The notes under the pieces are model-generated. The model made no database searches. It worked only from the letters and a program-made list of their open reading frames with translations, and was not told the DNA's origin. Shown here one piece after another: positions 16,046 through 27,136 of a stretch of 64,000 nucleotides of DNA. This DNA comes from an uncultured Eubacteriales bacterium (GTDB lineage Bacteria > Bacillota > Clostridia > Christensenellales > Aristaeellaceae). Position 1 is the stretch's first letter, and every line of letters begins with the position of its first letter. The stretch lies in assembly GCA_902801165.1 (NCBI GenBank), contig CADCHI010000004.1, positions 1-64,000 on the forward strand, in the 5' to 3' direction. Position numbers and translations under genes: made by a program.

Positions 16046-17329
16046 TTACGCTTTCTCCAGCGCCTGCTCCAGATCCGCGATCAGGTCCCCCGCGTCCTCC
16101 AGGCCGCAGCTGATGCGGATCAGTCCGGCGGGCACGCCCGCGGCCTTCAGCTGCTCGTCGGTCATCTGCCGATGGGTGCTGCTGGCGGGGTTCAGGCAGC
16201 AGGTGCGGGCATCGGCCACGTGAGTCTCGATGGCCGCCAGGCGCAGCGCCTTCATGAACCGGCTGGCCGCCTCCCGGCCGCCCTCCAGCTCGAAGCTGAC
16301 AACGCCGCAGGAGCCGTTGGGCAGGTACTTCATCGCCCGGGCGTGATAGGGGCTGTCCGCCAGGCCGCAGTAATTCACCGAGGTCACCTTCGGGTGCTTC
16401 TCCAGGAACTCCGCCACCGCCTGGCCGTTCTCGCAGTGCCGCCGCATGCGCACGTGCAGACTCTCCAGGCCCAGGTTCAGGTAGAAGGCGTTCTGGGGGG
16501 ACTGGATCGAGCCGAAGTCCCGCATCAGCTGGGAAGTGCACTTGGTGATGAACGCACCGCCCATGCCGAACTTCTCGGCGTAGGTGATGCCGTGGTAGCT
16601 CTCGTCCGGCGTGCACAGCCCGGGGAACTTGTCCGCGTGGGCCATCCAGTCGAATTTGCCGCCGTCCACGATGGCGCCGCCGACGCCCGCGCCGTGGCCG
16701 TCCATGTACTTGGTGGTGGAGTGGGTCACGATGTCCGCGCCCCACTCGAAGGGGCGGCAGTTCACCGGCGTGGCGAAGGTGTTGTCGATGATCAGCGGAA
16801 CGCCGTGGGCGTGAGCCGCCCGGGCGAACTGCTCGATGTCCAGCACCGTCAGCGCCGGGTTGGCGATGGTCTCGCCGAACACGGCCTTCGTGTTGGGCCT
16901 GAACGCGGCGTCCAGCTCCGCGTCGGTGCAGTTCGGGGAGACGAAGGTCACGTCCACGCCCATCTTCTTCATCGTCACGGAGATCAGGTTAAAGGTGCCG
17001 CCGTAGATGGTGGAGGACGCCACGATGTGGTCGCCGCATGCGGCGATGTTGAACAGCGCGAAGAAGTTGGCCGCCTGGCCCGAGGAGGTCAGCATCGCGG
17101 CGGTGCCGCCCTCCAGCGCGCAGATCTTCGCCGCCACGTAGTCGTTGGTGGGGTTCTGCAGGCGGGTGTAGAAGTAGCCGCTGGCCTCCAGGTCGAACAG
17201 CTTGCCCATGTCCTCGCTGGTGTCATACTTGAAGGTGGTGGACTGGATGATCGGTATCTGTCGCGGCTCGCCGTTTCCCGGCGTGTAGCCGCCCTGCACG
17301 CACGCGGTGCCGAGGCCCTTGTATTCCAT
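16046..17329 (-). CDS. O-acetylhomoserine sulfhydrylase / Cys-Met metabolism PLP enzyme
   Basis: A 427-residue Cys/Met-metabolism PLP enzyme, most like O-acetylhomoserine aminocarboxypropyltransferase (MetY), which makes homocysteine from O-acetylhomoserine and sulfide. Visible: the phosphate-binding SSGQAANFFAL, PLP-contacting IIDNTFATP and the Schiff-base Lys in THSTTKYMDGHG. The length and the GGAIVDGGKFDW insert favour MetY over cystathionine gamma-synthase. The frame extends upstream, but ATG 17329 has GGGAGGG 8 nt ahead. Third gene of a glmS-LUD-metY run; no SAM riboswitch was seen before it. Confidence 0.88.
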   Translation of the reverse strand: MEYKGLGTACVQGGYTPGNGEPRQIPIIQSTTFKYDTSEDMGKLFDLEASGYFYTRLQNPTNDYVAAKICALEGGTAAMLTSSGQAANFFALFNIAACGDHIVASSTIYGGTFNLISVTMKKMGVDVTFVSPNCTDAELDAAFRPNTKAVFGETIANPALTVLDIEQFARAAHAHGVPLIIDNTFATPVNCRPFEWGADIVTHSTTKYMDGHGAGVGGAIVDGGKFDWMAHADKFPGLCTPDESYHGITYAEKFGMGGAFITKCTSQLMRDFGSIQSPQNAFYLNLGLESLHVRMRRHCENGQAVAEFLEKHPKVTSVNYCGLADSPYHARAMKYLPNGSCGVVSFELEGGREAASRFMKALRLAAIETHVADARTCCLNPASSTHRQMTDEQLKAAGVPAGLIRISCGLEDAGDLIADLEQALEKA

Positions 17330-17399
17330 GGCGCGTTCCCTCCCATTGATTGTCGGCGTTTCATGCAGAATCCGCCGGATCATGCATCCTTTCAATAAA

Positions 17400-18029
17400 T
17401 CAGAAGCCCAGGTTGTCGTCCACCAGGATCACGTGGATGCGGTCCTTGTGCCTGGAGTAGCGGGTGATTAAAAACTGACAGCAGATGGTGTCCGGCGACT
17501 TGCAGTCCATGCAGGTGCCCAGCTTGGAGCAGGGCGTGGACAGGCCGAAGCGCTGGGCGTTGATGGGCGCGGCCACGTTCCGGGCCCGCTTCATGGCGCC
17601 GTCCAGGTCGCTGCACACCTTGTTCATGCCCACGATGAAGACCACCTTCCGGGGGCCCTGGGCGATGGCGGAGACCCGGTTGGCGTTGCCGTCGATGTTG
17701 ACCAGTATGCCGTCGTCGGTGACGGCGTTGGCGCTGGCCAGGAACACGTCCGCGTCGTAGGCCGCCAGCATGGCCGCCCGCTTGTCCTCGATCTCGTCCC
17801 GGTCGATGAAGTTGTAATTGCCGGCCTTCAGCGCCTTCACCAGGCCGATCTCGTGGACACTCATGCCGCCGCCCATGGTGACGGCGCTGCCCTCGGGGAT
17901 CAGCGCCAGGGCCTGGGCGAGGGCCTCCTCGCGGTCCTTGGCGTAGTAGCCGGTCATGTTCCGGGAATCCAGGCCCTTGATGACCCGCTTCGCCAGCAGT
18001 TCGTTGCGCATGGTGATGTACTCGCTCAT
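17400..18029 (-). CDS. LUD-domain (lactate utilization-like) protein
   Basis: A 209-residue LUD-domain protein of the small LutC/YkgG-like type. It has MGGGMSVHEIGLVKAL and a conserved C-terminal Cys cluster, TPCSKLGTCMDCKSPDTICC, then HVILVDDNLGF. The Cys spacing suggests metal or Fe-S binding, but the reaction for stand-alone members is not established. The internal ATG at 18029 is preferred, with AGGAAGGG just upstream. It lies 40 bp after glmS and 70 bp before the metY-like gene. Confidence 0.8.
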   Translation of the reverse strand: MSEYITMRNELLAKRVIKGLDSRNMTGYYAKDREEALAQALALIPEGSAVTMGGGMSVHEIGLVKALKAGNYNFIDRDEIEDKRAAMLAAYDADVFLASANAVTDDGILVNIDGNANRVSAIAQGPRKVVFIVGMNKVCSDLDGAMKRARNVAAPINAQRFGLSTPCSKLGTCMDCKSPDTICCQFLITRYSRHKDRIHVILVDDNLGF

Positions 18030-18069
18030 GGGAACCCTTCCTTTCCGCATGTTCCTGAGGTCTCTCTGT

Positions 18070-19938
18070 CTATTCCACCGTCACGCTCTTGGCCAGGTTG
18101 CGGGGCTTGTCCACGTCCAGGCCACGGGCCACGCTGATGTAATAGCCCAGCAGTTGCAGCGGGATCACCGCCAGGCTGCCCATGAAGTGCTCATCTGCCT
18201 TGGGGATGTACACGGTGAAGTCCACAGTATCCTCCACGCTGTAGTGGCCGAAGCTGGTCAGCCCCATCAGGTAGGCGCCCCGGGCCTTGCACTCCACCAT
18301 GTTGCTCACTGTCTTTTCAAACAGATCGCCCTGGGTCAGCACGCCGATGACCAGCGTGCCCTCCTCCACCAGGCTGATGGTGCCGTGCTTCAGCTCGCCC
18401 GCGGCGTAGGCCTCCGAGTGGATGTAGCTGATTTCCTTCATCTTCAGGCTGCCCTCGAGGCTGATGGCGTAGTCCTCGCCACGGCCGATGAAGAACACGT
18501 CCCGGGCGGAGGCGAACTTGGAGGCAAACCACTGGATGCGCTCCTTGTCCTCCAGCACCCGCTCCATCTTGCCGGGAATGGCCAGCAGCTCGTCGACGTA
18601 GTGGGCATAGGCATCGTCCGCCACCCGGCCCCGGGCCCTGCCGAGGGCCACCGCCAGCGCGTACATCGCCGCCAGCTGGGCGGAATAGGCCTTGGTGGTC
18701 GCCACGGCGATCTCCGGGCCAGCCAGGGTGTACAGCACGCTGTCCGCCTCCCGTGCGATGGTGGAGCCCACCACGTTGACCACCGCCAGCGTGCGCGCGC
18801 CCTTTTCCTTCGCCGCCCGCAGGGCCGCCAGGCTGTCGGCGGTCTCGCCGGACTGGGAGATGATCACCACCAGCGAGCGCTCGTCCAGCAGCAGCTTCCT
18901 GTAGCGGAACTCGGAGGCCAGCTCCACCCGCACGGGCAGCTCGGCGATGTCCTCGATCACGTACTGGGCCGCCATGCCCACGTGCCACGCGGAGCCGCAG
19001 GCCACGATGTGCAGGGTGGAGACGGAGCGCATGACCTCCTCCGTCAGTCCCGCGGCGGAGAGGTCCAGCGCGCCGTCCTTCACGAGGCTGTTCAGCGTGT
19101 CCCGCACCGCGGCGGGCTCCTCGTGGATCTCCTTGATCATGAAGTGCTCGAAGCCGCCCTTTTCCGCCGCCTCGGCGTCCCAGGTGATCTGGGTGGGCTC
19201 CTTCTGCACCTCGTCACCGTTCAGGTCATAGAAGGTGGCCTTGCCCGGGCTCAGCCGGGCGGCCTCCAGGTTGCCGATGTAGTAGACGCTGCGGGTGTAC
19301 TTCAGGATCGCGGGCACGTCCGAAGCCAGGTAGGATTCCCCGCCGCTGATGCCGATGATCATCGGCGAATCCTTGCGGGCGGCGAAGATCTCCCCCGGGT
19401 AATCCTTGAACATCAGCGCCAGGGCATAGCTGCCCCGCACGCGCACCATCATGCGGTTGATGGCGTCCACCGGGCCGATCTTGTACTTCTTATAATAGTA
19501 ATCCACCAGCTTGACGACCACCTCGGTGTCCGTCTGGCTGTAGAACTGGTAGCCGTGGCGCTGCAGCTTGGTCTTCAGCTCCGCGAAGTTCTCGATGATG
19601 CCGTTGTGCACGCCCACCACGTCCGATTCCACGGTGCCCGAGCCCGAGCCCTTGCAGTTGCCGCTGACGTGGGGATGGGCGTTGGTCTGGTCCGGCTCGC
19701 CGTGGGTGGCCCAGCGGGTGTGCCCGATGCCGCAGCTGCCCGCCAGGGCGCGGCCATCGTCCGTCTTTTCCGCCAGGTTGCGCAGCTTGCCCGTGGCCTT
19801 GACCACCTCCGCCAGCCGCTCGCCGTCCCGCACCGCCAGGCCCGCGGAGTCATAGCCGCGATACTCCAGCCGGGACAGTCCATCCAACAGGATCGGCGCC
19901 GCCGGGCGCGCGCCGGTATATCCAACAATTCCACACAT
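18070..19938 (-). CDS. glmS: glutamine-fructose-6-phosphate aminotransferase (isomerizing)
   Basis: GlmS makes glucosamine-6-phosphate from fructose-6-phosphate and glutamine, the entry to cell-wall amino sugars. The 622-residue product starts MCGIVGYTG, placing the catalytic Cys at position 2 once Met is removed, so ATG 19938 must be the start although the frame is open upstream. The N-terminal class II amidotransferase domain is followed by two SIS domains; the C-terminus DKPRNLAKSVTVE is canonical. It has its own promoter (20009-20038) and no glmS ribozyme core was recognised. Confidence 0.97.
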   Translation of the reverse strand: MCGIVGYTGARPAAPILLDGLSRLEYRGYDSAGLAVRDGERLAEVVKATGKLRNLAEKTDDGRALAGSCGIGHTRWATHGEPDQTNAHPHVSGNCKGSGSGTVESDVVGVHNGIIENFAELKTKLQRHGYQFYSQTDTEVVVKLVDYYYKKYKIGPVDAINRMMVRVRGSYALALMFKDYPGEIFAARKDSPMIIGISGGESYLASDVPAILKYTRSVYYIGNLEAARLSPGKATFYDLNGDEVQKEPTQITWDAEAAEKGGFEHFMIKEIHEEPAAVRDTLNSLVKDGALDLSAAGLTEEVMRSVSTLHIVACGSAWHVGMAAQYVIEDIAELPVRVELASEFRYRKLLLDERSLVVIISQSGETADSLAALRAAKEKGARTLAVVNVVGSTIAREADSVLYTLAGPEIAVATTKAYSAQLAAMYALAVALGRARGRVADDAYAHYVDELLAIPGKMERVLEDKERIQWFASKFASARDVFFIGRGEDYAISLEGSLKMKEISYIHSEAYAAGELKHGTISLVEEGTLVIGVLTQGDLFEKTVSNMVECKARGAYLMGLTSFGHYSVEDTVDFTVYIPKADEHFMGSLAVIPLQLLGYYISVARGLDVDKPRNLAKSVTVE

Positions 19939-20008
19939 AGGCACTATTCCTTCCATTCCCCCGCGCCTCTGCGGGGTATTCCCACCATTCGCGTCGGGTC
20001 TATGGGCT

Positions 20009-20038
20009 ATTCTACCATCGTCCACCCGCCGCTGTCAA
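20009..20038 (-). promoter_or_regulatory. promoter of glmS
   Basis: Minus-strand TTGACA (20038-20033), 18-bp spacer, TAGAAT (20014-20009). It lies downstream of the T-tract of the structured RNA, so glmS need not be read through from that RNA. Confidence 0.65.
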
Positions 20039-20059
20039 TCTCAGGGACGGCAGGAGGCG

Positions 20060-20239
20060 AAAAAAGAGCTCGGATTCCCCATACAACGTAGGCACATGAC
20101 CCTGATAGCAGTTGCGCCAATGCACGTTCGTGCAGGCGCGACCAGCCCGGGCTGGAATCCGCAGGATTCGCCCGGTGCTGCCGCCGCTTGCCCTTTGGGC
20201 AGTAGCGGCGGTGCATAAAATCTATGGGGGCATGTGCCT
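20060..20239 (-). ncRNA. predicted structured RNA, four-way junction, ~180 nt
   Basis: Minus-strand transcript. A closing helix pairs 20231-20239 with 20090-20098 (9 perfect bp) and continues with CCC/GGG and ATAG/CTAT pairs. It encloses three hairpins: 20181-20211 (8+5 bp), 20143-20180 (4+6+6 bp, one bulge) and 20114-20139 (5+6 bp). A tail of about 25 nt ends in TTTTTT (20065-20060). The -10 at 20248-20243 would place the 5' end at the foot of the closing helix. The tail carries GGAATCC, complementary to GGATTCC in the middle hairpin. Size resembles 6S RNA but the multi-arm fold does not; I do not recognise the family. Confidence 0.55.
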
Positions 20240-20242
20240 GTA

Positions 20243-20271
20243 ATTATATATATGTTCGAATAGAAATGAAA
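20243..20271 (-). promoter_or_regulatory. promoter of the structured RNA
   Basis: Perfect TATAAT (20248-20243) with a weak -35 TTTCAT (20271-20266) at 17 bp. Immediately preceded by the ppdK terminator. Confidence 0.5.
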
Positions 20272-20314
20272 GGCCCGGGTTCCCGCGCTTGAATCAATGG
20301 CGCGGGAACCCGGG
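20272..20314 (-). terminator. terminator of ppdK
   Basis: A perfect 15-bp GC-rich stem (20274-20288 with 20300-20314, 11-nt loop), followed on the minus strand by CCTTTCATTTCT. Confidence 0.75.
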
Positions 20315-20354
20315 TAGTTTGTCGCGGCAGCAAATGCCTCCAGGCGCAGCCTGG

Positions 20355-22985
<2,631 letters not shown>

Positions 22986-23043
22986 TCATCCTCCCGATTC
23001 ATTTTTGGTGGTGTCAGCAGTGTATTTTCCATATTAGCAATTC

Positions 23044-23072
23044 ATTTTACACTAATTCCTTCCCTTTCACAA
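23044..23072 (-). promoter_or_regulatory. promoter of ppdK
   Basis: TTGTGA (23072-23067), 17-bp spacer, TAAAAT (23049-23044) on the minus strand, leaving a 5' UTR of about 55 nt. Confidence 0.55.
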
Positions 23073-23174
23073 GCACTTTTCAGTTAATAATCCCCTGTTT
23101 ATGCGATTTTGCTAAATTTTTGTCCAATTTTCTGCCATTCATACCCATGGGCGGCGCGTTTTACGCAATCGCCG

Positions 23175-23203
23175 TTGACGCCGCGGCAAAAAAGGCGCAT
23201 AAT
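23175..23203 (+). promoter_or_regulatory. promoter of DUF512-der-plsY operon
   Basis: TTGACG (23175-23180), 17-bp spacer, CATAAT (23198-23203). Confidence 0.6.
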
Positions 23204-23263
23204 TAGAATGGAAAAATGGTTGAATCCGTTTTTCGACTGAACGACATTCGAGCGGGGGGTTCC

Positions 23264-24589
23264 ATGTCCCACATCATCACAGAGGTCGATCGCTCCAGCC
23301 CGGCGGCCCGGGCGGGCATCCGGCCCGGCGACCGGCTGGCGCGCATCAACGGCGTGTCCATCATCGATTTCATCGACTACCAGGCGCTCACCGCCCAGCG
23401 GCGGCTGACCGTGCAGGTCCTCCGGGACGGCGCGCCTGTGGATTTCGCCATCCGCAAGGACGAGTACGCGCCCCTGGGCCTGAACTTCGCCTCCCCCATG
23501 ATGTCCGGCACCCGCCTTTGCTGCAACAAGTGCCTGTTCTGCTTCGTGGACCAGCTGCCCGGCTGCGCCCGGGAGACCATGCGGGTGAAGGACGACGACT
23601 GGCGCATGAGCCTGATGATGGGCAACTACGTGACGCTGACCAACGTGTCCGACCGGGAGCTGCAGCGCATCATCGACCGGCACTGCTCTCCCCTCTACAT
23701 CTCCGTGCACTGCACCGACCCGGACCTGCGCACCCACGTGCTGGGCACGCCCCGGGCGCGGCGGCTGATGCCCCAGCTGAAGGCGCTCTCCGACGGCGGC
23801 ATCGAGTTCCACTGCCAGTGCGTGCTCTGCCCCGGCATCAACGACGGCCCCGCCCTGGACCGGACCATCCAGGAGCTCTCCGCCCTGCCCGGCGCCCGCT
23901 CGCTGGCGCTGGTGCCCGTGGGGCTCACCGGCCACCGGGAGGGCCTGACCGAGCTGCGGGTCTACCGGCCCGAGGAGGCCCGGGCCGTGCTGGAGCTCTC
24001 CGAGCGCTGGCGCGAGCGGCTGCTGGAGGAGCGGGGCACCCGCTTCGTGTTCCCCTCGGACGAGTTCTACCTCCAGGCCGGGTGGCCCATTCCCCCGGAT
24101 GAGGCCTACGAGGACTACGAGCAGATCGACGACGGGGTGGGCCTGCTGCGGCTGCTGGACACCGAGTTCCGGGACGCCTGGGAGCAGCTCCCCGAAGCCA
24201 TGCGCCGGGCGACCCCGGAAGGCGTCAAGCTGGCCATCGCCTGCGGCAGGTCCGCCGGGGATTTTATTCGCCAAATGTTGCAGGATTATCCCGTCGCCGG
24301 GGCGAATATCTCGGTATACGCCCTGGAGAACACCTACTTCGGCCCCACCGTCACCGTCTCCGGGCTCATCACCGGCGGCGACCTGACCCGGCAGATGGCC
24401 GGGGTGGACTGCGAGGCCATTATGGTCACCACCTGCATGCTCCGGGACGACCAGGTCTTCCTGGACGACATGACCCTGGACGAGGCCGTCCGCAGGCTGG
24501 GCCGGCCCGTGCGCCCCGTCGGCCGCCGGGGAGAGGACCTGCTGAACATGATCCTGGAGCTCTCGGGGTCGGAAATCAGGGTCGAATGA
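23264..24589 (+). CDS. DUF512 family PDZ/radical SAM-like protein
   Basis: A 441-residue member of the conserved Clostridial family encoded just before der. An N-terminal PDZ-like domain (VDRSSPAARAGIRPGDRLAR) is followed by a Cys-rich LCCNKCLFCFVDQLPG segment whose CX3CX2C spacing matches radical SAM cluster binding, then the DUF512 region. The reaction is unknown; co-conservation with Der hints at a ribosome or membrane link. ATG 23264, after GCGGGGGG, matches the family start MxHIIxxV; an upstream ATG at 23216 is less likely. Confidence 0.88.
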   Translation: MSHIITEVDRSSPAARAGIRPGDRLARINGVSIIDFIDYQALTAQRRLTVQVLRDGAPVDFAIRKDEYAPLGLNFASPMMSGTRLCCNKCLFCFVDQLPGCARETMRVKDDDWRMSLMMGNYVTLTNVSDRELQRIIDRHCSPLYISVHCTDPDLRTHVLGTPRARRLMPQLKALSDGGIEFHCQCVLCPGINDGPALDRTIQELSALPGARSLALVPVGLTGHREGLTELRVYRPEEARAVLELSERWRERLLEERGTRFVFPSDEFYLQAGWPIPPDEAYEDYEQIDDGVGLLRLLDTEFRDAWEQLPEAMRRATPEGVKLAIACGRSAGDFIRQMLQDYPVAGANISVYALENTYFGPTVTVSGLITGGDLTRQMAGVDCEAIMVTTCMLRDDQVFLDDMTLDEAVRRLGRPVRPVGRRGEDLLNMILELSGSEIRVE

Positions 24590-24614
24590 TCGGAAAGTCC
24601 TGCAGGCAATGACG

Positions 24615-24779
24615 ATAATTAGGAATTGGGAATGAGGAATTAGGAATTGTGGTGCAAATCCTTCGGATTTGTATTGATTCAAACTCAAAAATTGATATGG
24701 TGGCGCTTCTCACGCCTCAATCCAGAGGAACCCGCAAGGATTACCGCCTGAATTCCTAATTTCTAATTTCTAATTGAAT
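24615..24779. repeat. composite repeat element, copy A (inverted heptamer arrays around a core)
   Basis: The left arm holds AGGAATT-type 7-bp units (24615-24648) and the right arm CTAATTT-type units (24750-24779), in inverted orientation. Between them are a CAAATCC/GGATTTG hairpin and other sequence partly shared with the copies at 31993 and 61022. It fills most of the gap between DUF512 and der. Confidence 0.75.
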
Positions 24780-24816
24780 CCGCGTTCATCTTCGCTTGAA
24801 ATTGGAGGTTTATCAT

Positions 24817-26100
24817 ATGTCCAAGCCCCTCGTTGCCGTCGTCGGAAGGCCGAACGTCGGCAAGTCCACGTTCTTCAACCAGATGGCGGGCAAGCGCATC
24901 GCCATCGTGGAGGACACCCCCGGCGTGACCCGCGACCGCGTGTACGCCGACTGCGAATGGCAGAACTACAAGTTCACCCTGATCGACACCGGCGGCATCG
25001 ACCCGAACAGCGACGACCCGCTGCTCTCCCAGATGCGCCGCCAGGCGGAGATCGCCATCGAGACCTGCGACGTGATCCTGTTCTTCGTGGACGGCAAGGC
25101 CGGCCTGACCGCCGACGACGAGGACGTGGCGGACATGCTGCGCAAGTCCGGCAAGCCCGTGATGCTGGTGGTCAACAAGATCGACAACGTCAAGCACATG
25201 GACAACATCTACGAGTTCTACAACCTGGGCATCGGCGACCCCATCGGCGTGTCCAGCGTGAACCTGTTGAACTTCGGCGACCTGCTGGAGGCCCTGTGCA
25301 GCCACTTCCCGGACCCGGACGCCGAGGAGGAGGACATCGGCGCGATCCAGATCGCCGTGGTGGGCAAGCCCAACGTGGGCAAGTCCAGCCTGGTGAACCG
25401 CATCCTGGGCGAGGACCGGGTGATGGTCTCCGACATCGCGGGCACCACCCGGGACGCCATCGACACCCGCTTCACCGACGATGGCCAGGACTTCGTCATC
25501 ATCGACACCGCGGGCATCCGCCGCAAGCGGGCCATCGAATACCAGTCCCTGGAGCGCTTCTCCATCGTGCGGGCGCTGGCGGCCATCGACCGCTGCGACG
25601 TGGCGCTGATGCTGATCGACGCCACCCAGGGCGTCACCGAGCAGGACAGCAAGATCGCCGGCTATGTGGACGAGCAGGGCAAGGCCGCCATCATCGTCAT
25701 CAACAAGTGGGACGCCGTGGAGAAGGACACCAAGACGGCCTACGCCCCGGTGCTGTTCATCTCCGCCCTCACCGGCCAGCGGGTGAACAAGGTGCTGGAG
25801 GCCGTCCGCGCCGCCCACGCCGAGGCCACCCGCCGCGTGACCACCGGCCTCTTGAACGACATACTGGCCGACGCCCAGGCGGCGCTGCAGCCCCCGGCCA
25901 CCTCCGGCCGCAGGCTCAAGATCTACTACGCCACCCAGCAGGGCGTGCAGCCGCCCACCTTCGTGATGTTCGTCAACGACCAGACCCTGATGCACTTCTC
26001 CTACGAGCGCTACCTGGAGAAGCAGTTCCGCCGGGCCTTCGGGTTCGAGGGGACCCCGCTGAAGTTCATACTGCGCGAACGCAAGAAGAAGGACGAATAA
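24817..26100 (+). CDS. der: ribosome-associated GTPase Der (EngA)
   Basis: Der has two tandem GTPase domains and a KH-like domain and is needed for 50S assembly. Domain 1 shows GRPNVGKST, DTGG and NKID; domain 2 shows GKPNVGKSS, DTAG, NKWD and ISA. The C-terminal KH-like part ends HFSYERYLEKQFRRAFGFEG. Length is 427 aa. Between NKWD and YAP of domain 2 the sequence is only AVEKDTKTA, about 15 residues shorter than typical Der, where a helix normally sits. ATG 24817 has GGAGG 8 nt upstream. Confidence 0.95.
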   Translation: MSKPLVAVVGRPNVGKSTFFNQMAGKRIAIVEDTPGVTRDRVYADCEWQNYKFTLIDTGGIDPNSDDPLLSQMRRQAEIAIETCDVILFFVDGKAGLTADDEDVADMLRKSGKPVMLVVNKIDNVKHMDNIYEFYNLGIGDPIGVSSVNLLNFGDLLEALCSHFPDPDAEEEDIGAIQIAVVGKPNVGKSSLVNRILGEDRVMVSDIAGTTRDAIDTRFTDDGQDFVIIDTAGIRRKRAIEYQSLERFSIVRALAAIDRCDVALMLIDATQGVTEQDSKIAGYVDEQGKAAIIVINKWDAVEKDTKTAYAPVLFISALTGQRVNKVLEAVRAAHAEATRRVTTGLLNDILADAQAALQPPATSGRRLKIYYATQQGVQPPTFVMFVNDQTLMHFSYERYLEKQFRRAFGFEGTPLKFILRERKKKDE

Positions 26101-26102
26101 TA

Positions 26103-26395
26103 AGAGATTAGAGTTCAGAGTTGAGATAAAGAATGTCCGAGAACGAAGCGGCAGCACTTGCAAAGCAAATCAGATCGCTTCGCGGGAGCAGGTGCCCTGC
26201 CTCGAACCCGATTTGCGCGCGACTGACTCCATCTTAACTCTAGAGTGTGTTTCTAAATGCAGGAAGATGCAGTTTCGAGTGGATTTGGCTGCATTTCAAG
26301 GCGATTTTCCGCAGGCTTAGTGGCGCTAAGTCAAGGAGGCATTTTAGAAACAGACTCTAAACTCCAAACTCTCAACTCTGAATCTCACCTTAATC
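26103..26395. repeat. AGAGTTY/AACTCT heptamer arrays flanking a 119-bp MITE-like unit
   Basis: After the der stop come AGAGATT, AGAGTTC, AGAGTTG units (26103-26124); before plsY come AAACTCC, AAACTCT, CAACTCT units (26357-26385), the inverse. The interior includes the inverted-repeat unit 26241-26359. Confidence 0.7.
26241..26359. mobile_element. putative MITE, 119 bp, ~20-bp terminal inverted repeats
   Basis: Left end 26241-26260 (TAGAGTGTGTTTCTAAATGC) and right end 26339-26359 are imperfect inverted copies with two differences. There is no coding capacity. Whether it moves, or is just a large hairpin, cannot be told from one copy. Confidence 0.5.
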
Positions 26396-26409
26396 CGGAG
26401 GTGATTACG

Positions 26410-27069
26410 ATGGTACTCAAGTGTATTCTCTGCGCGGTGATCGGCTATGCCCTGGGCAACATTCCCTCGGGCGTGCTGATCTCGAAGATCTACGGCATCC
26501 ACGACATCCGCAAGCACGGCAGCGGGAACACCGGCACCACCAACGTGCTGCGCACCCTGGGCTGGCTGCCCAGCGTGCTGACGCTGGTGCTGGACTGTCT
26601 GAAGGGCTACGTGGCCTGCCTGATCGGCGCGCGCATCGCGGGCGACCCGGGCATGTTGATCGGCGGCCTGGGGGCCATACTGGGCCATGATTTCCCGGCG
26701 TCGCTGGGCTTCAAGGGCGGCAAGGGCATCGCCACGTCCCTGGGCCTGATCATCGCCATCAATCCCTGGATCGCGCTGGGCGAGCTGCTGGTGCAGATCA
26801 TCGCCGTGGTGCTGACCCGCTACATGTCCATCGCCTCGCTGATCACCACCGTGGCCTTCCCGGTGGTCACGGGCATTCTGTGCCGGGGCCGGGAGAACTA
26901 CGGCCTGTTCCTGGGCGCGGCCTGCGTGGCGGCGGTGCTGTCGCTGTTCGGCCATCGGAGCAACATCCAGCGGCTGATCCGGGGCGAGGAGAACCGCCTG
27001 GACTTCGACAAGATCTCCCAGGTCTCCAGGAAGGTCATGGACAGGATGAAGCGCAAACAGGGGCGGTGA
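26410..27069 (+). CDS. plsY: glycerol-3-phosphate acyltransferase PlsY
   Basis: Integral membrane enzyme that acylates glycerol-3-phosphate with acyl-phosphate, the first step of phospholipid synthesis. 219 residues with about five hydrophobic segments. Family motifs are HGSGNTGTTNVLRTLGW and GHDFPASLGFKGGKGIATSLG. Translation from ATG 26410 is supported by GGAGG 8 nt upstream; the open frame upstream is repeat-derived. Confidence 0.93.
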   Translation: MVLKCILCAVIGYALGNIPSGVLISKIYGIHDIRKHGSGNTGTTNVLRTLGWLPSVLTLVLDCLKGYVACLIGARIAGDPGMLIGGLGAILGHDFPASLGFKGGKGIATSLGLIIAINPWIALGELLVQIIAVVLTRYMSIASLITTVAFPVVTGILCRGRENYGLFLGAACVAAVLSLFGHRSNIQRLIRGEENRLDFDKISQVSRKVMDRMKRKQGR

Positions 27070-27136
27070 CGGGAAGTACCCGCTCCCCCGCCTTGTGATA
27101 CAACGAAACCAACAAAGCGAAAGGAAGTCGATCCCC

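Noticed and set aside
17330..17399. SAM riboswitch or T-box before the metY-like gene
   Set aside because: Only a 70-bp gap to the upstream gene, without the required conserved segments.
20007..20216. 69-codon ORF within the structured RNA region
   Set aside because: Spans the hairpins and T-tract of the predicted RNA; no ribosome site; composition not protein-like.
19939..20240. glmS ribozyme upstream of glmS
   Set aside because: Conserved ribozyme core segments are not seen, and the structured RNA ends in a T-tract before an independent glmS promoter.
26160..26225. possible tRNA because of a TCGAACCC-like stretch
   Set aside because: No acceptor, D or anticodon stem can be built around it.
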